From: an uncultured Lachnospiraceae bacterium
GTDB taxonomy: Bacteria > Bacillota > Clostridia > Lachnospirales > Lachnospiraceae
NCBI GenBank assembly: GCA_902766655.1
Contig: CACXEL010000393.1
Span: forward strand, 1-9,795
Reading direction: 5' to 3'
DNA length: 9,795 nucleotides
A model generated the notes under the pieces. It was not told where the DNA came from. It saw nothing but the letters and a program-made list of their open reading frames with translations, and did not search any database. Numbering within the stretch: the first letter of the stretch is position 1; every line of letters begins with the position of its first letter. Of this stretch, positions 6,444-9,795 are shown one piece after another. A program made the position numbers and the translations under genes.

Positions 6444-6911
6444 ATGCAGATACGCCGTTTCATCCCCTCCGATGCTGCCCCGGTGTCCGCGCTCATCGCG
6501 CGGACGCTGAGGATTTCCAACGCCGCCGACTATGCCCCCGGGGAAATCGAGGACCTGGTCGCGCGGATGCAGCCGGACTTTATCCTGCAGCGCGCGGCGT
6601 GGACGCATTTCTACGTCGCCGAGGAAAATGACACCATCATCGGCTGCGGCGCCATCGGTCCCTATTGGGACCGGGAGGACGAGAGCAGTCTTTTCACGAT
6701 CTTCGTCCTGCCGGAGTGGCAGGGCCGGGGCGTTGGCCGGCGGATCGTCGAGACGCTGGAGCGGGACGAGTTCGCCATGCGGGCAAAGCGCATCGAGATC
6801 CCGGCCTCCGTCACCGGCCTCGCCTTCTACCGGAAGCTGGGTTACGATTTCAAGGACGGATGCGCTGAGATCGATGAGGAGCACCTCTACCGCCTGGAGA
6901 AGTGGCTGTGA
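6444..6911 (+). CDS. GNAT family N-acetyltransferase
   Basis: This is a small acetyl-CoA-dependent acyltransferase of unknown substrate. From ATG 6444 it has 155 residues and begins MQIRRFIPSDAAPVSALI, the usual GNAT start strand and first helix. SLFTIFVLPEW leads into the pyrophosphate-binding loop QGRGVGRR (Q93-R100), followed by GLAFYRKLGYDFKDG (about 130-145), the typical C-terminal strand and helix. The family length is normal. AGGTGAG (6430-6436), overlapping the previous stop codon, is seven bases before this ATG. An upstream in-frame GTG at 6432 overlaps that stop by four bases and would add four residues; I prefer ATG because of the spacing and the family-like start. The tight junction implies translation coupled to the glycosyltransferase and a shared promoter at 3518-3546. 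It may act on a cell-surface precursor, but context alone suggests that. Confidence 0.88.
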   Translation: MQIRRFIPSDAAPVSALIARTLRISNAADYAPGEIEDLVARMQPDFILQRAAWTHFYVAEENDTIIGCGAIGPYWDREDESSLFTIFVLPEWQGRGVGRRIVETLERDEFAMRAKRIEIPASVTGLAFYRKLGYDFKDGCAEIDEEHLYRLEKWL

Positions 6912-6913
6912 TC

Positions 6914-7002
6914 TTTTTGAGAGGCAGGGACGGTCCTTTTTTCTCATTTTTCCGAAAAATTCGGAAAAATGAGAAAAAAGGACCGTCCCTGCCTCTCAAA
7001 AA
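6914..7002. repeat. Long palindromic repeat, copy D (43-bp perfect stem)
   Basis: The arms 6914-6956 and 6960-7002 are exact reverse complements over 43 bp around an AAA loop (6957-6959). The arm reads five T, GAGAGGCAGGGACGGTCC, six T, CTCA, five T, CCGAA. It begins three bases after the GNAT stop codon. As RNA it would form a very stable hairpin from either strand. It is not followed by a U-run outside the stem, so it is not a textbook intrinsic terminator, although it could shield an mRNA 3' end. Confidence 0.96.
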
Positions 7003-7041
7003 ACCTCGGCTTCCCCAGACAATACAACTTAAAAAGATAGC

Positions 7042-7073
7042 TGTATACAATCACCTCCCCTGTATATTATAGT
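7042..7073 (+). promoter_or_regulatory. Putative promoter and GntR-like operator before the GH3 gene
   Basis: This AT-rich patch stands out against GC-rich coding DNA. TGTATACA (7042-7049) is a perfect 8-bp palindrome resembling TTGTATACAA-type GntR-family operators. CTGTATA occurs twice, at 7041-7047 and 7060-7066. The second copy merges with TATATT (7063-7068) and TATAGT (7068-7073), either of which could be the -10; no strong -35 is visible. Operator and promoter are suggested only by position and composition. Confidence 0.35.
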
Positions 7074-7165
7074 AATATCAGCAGCATATGAGCGTCGGTT
7101 GTCATTTCCCATGCGCGAGAGGAGAGGAGGCAGCCGCACGACCGGAAGGAGGAATCATCACGGCT

Positions 7166-9700
7166 ATGAAGAGAATCAACACCCAGGACCTGCAGCCATT
7201 TGAAAGCCAGCACGCAGCTATCGTCAGGAGCCTCGCACCGGAGTGCATGGTCCTGCTCAAAAATGAAGGCATCCTCCCCATGGCAAGGGGCGGCAAGCTG
7301 GCCCTCTATGGCAGCGGCGCCCGCGCCACCATCAAGGGCGGCACCGGCTCCGGCGACGTCAACGTCCGGAAATTCGTGAACGTCGAGGAAGGCCTTAAGA
7401 ACGCCGGCTATGAGATCACCACCGAATACTGGCTGGACGCCTATGACAAGGCTGTCGCCGAGAACAAGGCCGCATTTTTCAGGGAGATCCGCAAAAAGGC
7501 CGATGAGGCCGGCGCGAACCCGGTCTTATTTGCCCTCGGCTCCGCCTGCCCGGAGCCGGAATACGATTTCCCGCTGACCGGGGAGGGCGATACCGCTGTC
7601 TATGTGCTTGCCCGCATTTCCGGCGAGGGAGCCGACCGCAGGCCGGAGGCAGGCGACGTGAACCTGACAGAGACGGAAATCCGCGATATCAAGAGGCTGA
7701 ATGCCCTGTACCGGAACTTTGTCCTGGTCCTCAACACCGGCGGCATGGTGGACCTGACACCGGTCAGTGATGTCAAGGCCGTTCTGATCATGGGCCAGCT
7801 GGGCATGGCCGCGGGCGATGCCCTGGCGGACGTTCTGACCGGCGCGGCCTATCCCTCCGGCAAGCTGACCATGACCTGGGCGCCCATCGACGCTTACCCC
7901 TCCACCGAGGGCTTCGGCGACCTCAGCGATACATATTATAAGGAAGGCATTTACGTCGGCTACCGCTACTTCGACACGGCCGGCGTGGCCCCGACCTACC
8001 CCTTCGGCTACGGCATCGGTTATACGACCTTCTCCGTCGCTTCCAAGGGCATCGCGGTCAAGGACGGTGAGATCACCGTGACAGCCGCTGTCACCAACAC
8101 CGGCAAGGCCGCGGGCAAGGAGGTCGTCCAGGTCTACTACTCTGCTCCCGCGGGCGACCTCGACAAGCCTTTCCAGGAGCTGGCCGGCTACGTCAAGACC
8201 GCCGAGCTGGCCGCGGGCGAGTCCCAGGAGGTCTCCGTGACCTTCCCCATCAGCCAGATGGCCTCCTACTGCGAGAAGTGCGCCGCCTGGGTCCTGGAGG
8301 AGGGAAATTACTACATCCGCGTGGGCAATTGCTCCAGGAACACTGTCATCGCCGGCGCCGTGTCGCTGACCGGCAAGGCCGTGGTCGAGAAGGATATGAA
8401 CATCGGCGGCGAGAGCGGCTTTGAGGACCTGAAGCTGGCGCCGGCCTCCTGCGAGTGCGATGCGGCAGCCAAGGCAGCCGTGGAGCCCATCAAGGTCGAT
8501 CCCTCCGTCATCGAGACCAGGACAGTGACCTACGCGCAGTACGCGAATGAGCTGCCGGCCGGCGAGCCCTTCTCCTGGAAGCAGGTGGTAAGCGGCGAAA
8601 AGACCCTGGACGAGTTCGTGGCGGGCCTCACCGACGACCAGCTGGCCTATCTCTGCATCGGAACCTACCAGGACATCGAGGGCGACATCCTGGAAGTCAT
8701 CGGAAATGCAGCCAACCACGTGGCCGGCGGCGCCGGCGAGACGACCTCCCGCCTCGAGGACCTGGACGTTCCCGCCCTGATCATGGCCGACGGCCCTGCG
8801 GGCCTCCGCCTCAGCAGGGAATACCGCGTCAATGCGGACGGCACCTGCAAGGGTACTTCCAGCCTTGGCGGCGACATGATGCTTGTATTTACCGAGGAGG
8901 AGCGCGCGGGCATGGCGGCGGCCGCCCTGGCGACGGAGGATCCGGACCAGGAGACCTTCTACCAGTACTGCGTGGCGATTCCGATCGGCACGGGCATTGC
9001 CCAGTCCTTCAACGATGACCTGGCCGCCGAGTGCGGCAGGCTTGTCGGCGAGGAAATGGAGATCTTCGGCATCGACATCTGGCTGGCCCCGGCCCTCAAT
9101 ATCATGAGATCCCCCCTCTGCGGCCGCGACTTCGAGTACTTCTCCGAGGATCCGCTGGTGAGCGGACGCATGGCCGGCGCCATCACCCGGGGCGTCCAGT
9201 CCTATCCGGGAAGGGCTACCACCATCAAGCATTTCGCCTGCAACAACCAGGAGACCGACCGCTACTTCTCCAACAGCCTCCTCTCCGAGCGCACGCTGCG
9301 CGAGATCTACCTCAAGGGCTTTGAGATCTGCGTCAAGGAGACCCAGCCCAAGTACATCATGACCTCCTACAACCTCATCAACGGCGAGCACGCCTGCAAT
9401 ATGTACGATCTCAACACCAGGGCGCTGCGCGACGAGTGGGGCTTTGCGGGCGTCGTCATGACCGACTGGCTGGTCACCGGCGGCATGGGCCCGAAGGGTC
9501 CCAAGTACCCCTGCGCTTCCGCGGCGGGCAACGTCAAGGCCGGCAATGAGATCACCATGCCGGGCATCCCCTCCGACAAGGCGGACATCATGGCCGCGCT
9601 GGCGGACGAGGGACATCCCTACCACCTGACCAGGGCGGACCTGCAGCTCTGCGCCAAGCGGGTTCTTGCCATGACTCTTGAGATGACTGCCGCCAGGTAA
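7166..9700 (+). CDS. GH3 beta-glucosidase with reversed (permuted) domain order
   Basis: This retaining beta-glycosidase probably releases beta-D-glucose from glycosides or cello-oligosaccharides. The 844-residue product from ATG 7166 has the alpha/beta sandwich domain first: LLKNEGILPM (30-39), KGGTGSGDVN (57-66), RISGEGADR with E154 in the loop often assigned the acid/base. PFGYGIGYTTF (279-289) leads into an Fn3-like domain (about 290-400). The (alpha/beta)8 barrel comes last, with GIDIWLAPALNI, GRDFEYFSEDP, K688-H689 in KHFACNNQE, and nucleophile D767 in VMTDW. In classical GH3 enzymes the barrel comes first; the reversed order is known from Ruminococcus albus and Butyrivibrio. AAGGAGG (7146-7152) lies 13 bases before the ATG, rather far, yet better than the in-frame ATG at 7088, which has no binding site and would add 26 residues of unlike composition. 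There is no signal peptide, so it acts in the cytoplasm. It could follow the GH78 enzyme in stripping rhamnosyl-glucosides, though the two genes are not in one operon. Confidence 0.93.
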   Translation: MKRINTQDLQPFESQHAAIVRSLAPECMVLLKNEGILPMARGGKLALYGSGARATIKGGTGSGDVNVRKFVNVEEGLKNAGYEITTEYWLDAYDKAVAENKAAFFREIRKKADEAGANPVLFALGSACPEPEYDFPLTGEGDTAVYVLARISGEGADRRPEAGDVNLTETEIRDIKRLNALYRNFVLVLNTGGMVDLTPVSDVKAVLIMGQLGMAAGDALADVLTGAAYPSGKLTMTWAPIDAYPSTEGFGDLSDTYYKEGIYVGYRYFDTAGVAPTYPFGYGIGYTTFSVASKGIAVKDGEITVTAAVTNTGKAAGKEVVQVYYSAPAGDLDKPFQELAGYVKTAELAAGESQEVSVTFPISQMASYCEKCAAWVLEEGNYYIRVGNCSRNTVIAGAVSLTGKAVVEKDMNIGGESGFEDLKLAPASCECDAAAKAAVEPIKVDPSVIETRTVTYAQYANELPAGEPFSWKQVVSGEKTLDEFVAGLTDDQLAYLCIGTYQDIEGDILEVIGNAANHVAGGAGETTSRLEDLDVPALIMADGPAGLRLSREYRVNADGTCKGTSSLGGDMMLVFTEEERAGMAAAALATEDPDQETFYQYCVAIPIGTGIAQSFNDDLAAECGRLVGEEMEIFGIDIWLAPALNIMRSPLCGRDFEYFSEDPLVSGRMAGAITRGVQSYPGRATTIKHFACNNQETDRYFSNSLLSERTLREIYLKGFEICVKETQPKYIMTSYNLINGEHACNMYDLNTRALRDEWGFAGVVMTDWLVTGGMGPKGPKYPCASAAGNVKAGNEITMPGIPSDKADIMAALADEGHPYHLTRADLQLCAKRVLAMTLEMTAAR

Positions 9701-9736
9701 AGAGGCAGCCTGGAAACTGAAAATCAGGAACATTCC

Positions 9737-9795
9737 TTTTTGAGAGGCAGGGACGGTCCTTTTTTCTCATTTTTCGGGATTTTTTCGAAAAATGA
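9737..9795. repeat. Long palindromic repeat, copy E, cut by the window end
   Basis: Five T, GAGAGGCAGGGACGGTCC, six T, CTCA, five T, CG (9737-9776) equals the left arm of copy D up to the centre. CGAAAAATGA (9786-9795) is the start of the right arm, and the rest lies beyond the window. The centre (GGATTTTTT) differs from copies C and D and is closest to copy A. AAATCAGG at 9721-9728 before it resembles the outer extension of copy C. It starts 36 bases after the GH3 stop codon. Confidence 0.9.

Noticed and set aside
6914..7002. Classical Rho-independent terminator at repeat D (and A, C, E)
   Set aside because: The T-runs are within the stem arms, and the base of the hairpin is followed by an A-run on both strands, not by a free U-tract. 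Some termination may still occur, so I annotate the repeats as repeats only.
7088..7165. Upstream in-frame ATG (7088) as start of the GH3 protein
   Set aside because: No Shine-Dalgarno sequence precedes it, the 26 added residues are unlike GH3 N-termini, and AAGGAGG lies between it and the ATG at 7166.
7526..9733. Very long minus-strand open frame (735 codons) opposite the GH3 gene
   Set aside because: It is a shadow frame of GC-rich coding DNA. The plus strand carries all GH3 motifs in order, and the minus product is low-complexity G/A/V/L/H/D-rich with no family resemblance.

Overview
This looks like chromosomal DNA of a GC-rich, low-transposon Clostridia (Firmicutes), most likely a gut or rumen Lachnospiraceae-type bacterium. 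That placement rests on AGGAGG-type ribosome binding sites, sigma-A-like promoters, a domain-permuted GH3 beta-glucosidase of the kind known from Ruminococcus and Butyrivibrio, and a glycosyltransferase carrying a TagF-like (teichoic acid type) module. It is inferred from gene content and protein style, not from a marker gene.

Layout. Positions 1-80 (minus) hold the first 26 codons of an unrecognised protein behind a near-consensus promoter (TTGACA-17-TATGAT) whose spacer is filled by a palindromic operator. Diverging from it, 207-566 (+) encodes only the C-terminal part of a class I SAM-dependent methyltransferase, placed behind an extended -10 and a DtxR/MntR-like palindrome. Next come a GH78 alpha-L-rhamnosidase (847-3381), a 952-residue protein joining a family 2 glycosyltransferase to a truncated CDP-glycerol glycerophosphotransferase-like module (3577-6435), a translationally coupled GNAT acetyltransferase (6444-6911), and a GH3 beta-glucosidase with reversed domain order (7166-9700).

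The most striking structure is a family of long, near-perfect palindromes built around GGGACGGtCC / GGaCCGTCCC with T-rich and A-rich inner arms. Copies lie at 571-653, 758-816 (a shorter variant), 3385-3523, 6914-7002 and 9737-9795 (cut by the window end). There is at least one copy in every gap between same-strand transcription units downstream of the methyltransferase remnant, and none at the coupled glycosyltransferase/GNAT junction or inside a gene. The best copy is a 43-bp stem without mismatch around a 3-base loop. Several copies carry extra half-copies or a nested outer inverted repeat, and one supplies the likely -35 box of the glycosyltransferase promoter. No transposase is present here, so the elements would be non-autonomous.

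How the genes work together. GH78 and GH3 could remove terminal alpha-L-rhamnose and then beta-D-glucose from plant glycosides or oligosaccharides. Neither has a signal peptide, so they would act on imported or small permeable substrates. Each is probably transcribed from its own leader. The glycosyltransferase/GNAT pair is probably a separate cell-surface polymer function. I see no tRNA, rRNA, CRISPR array or insertion sequence.
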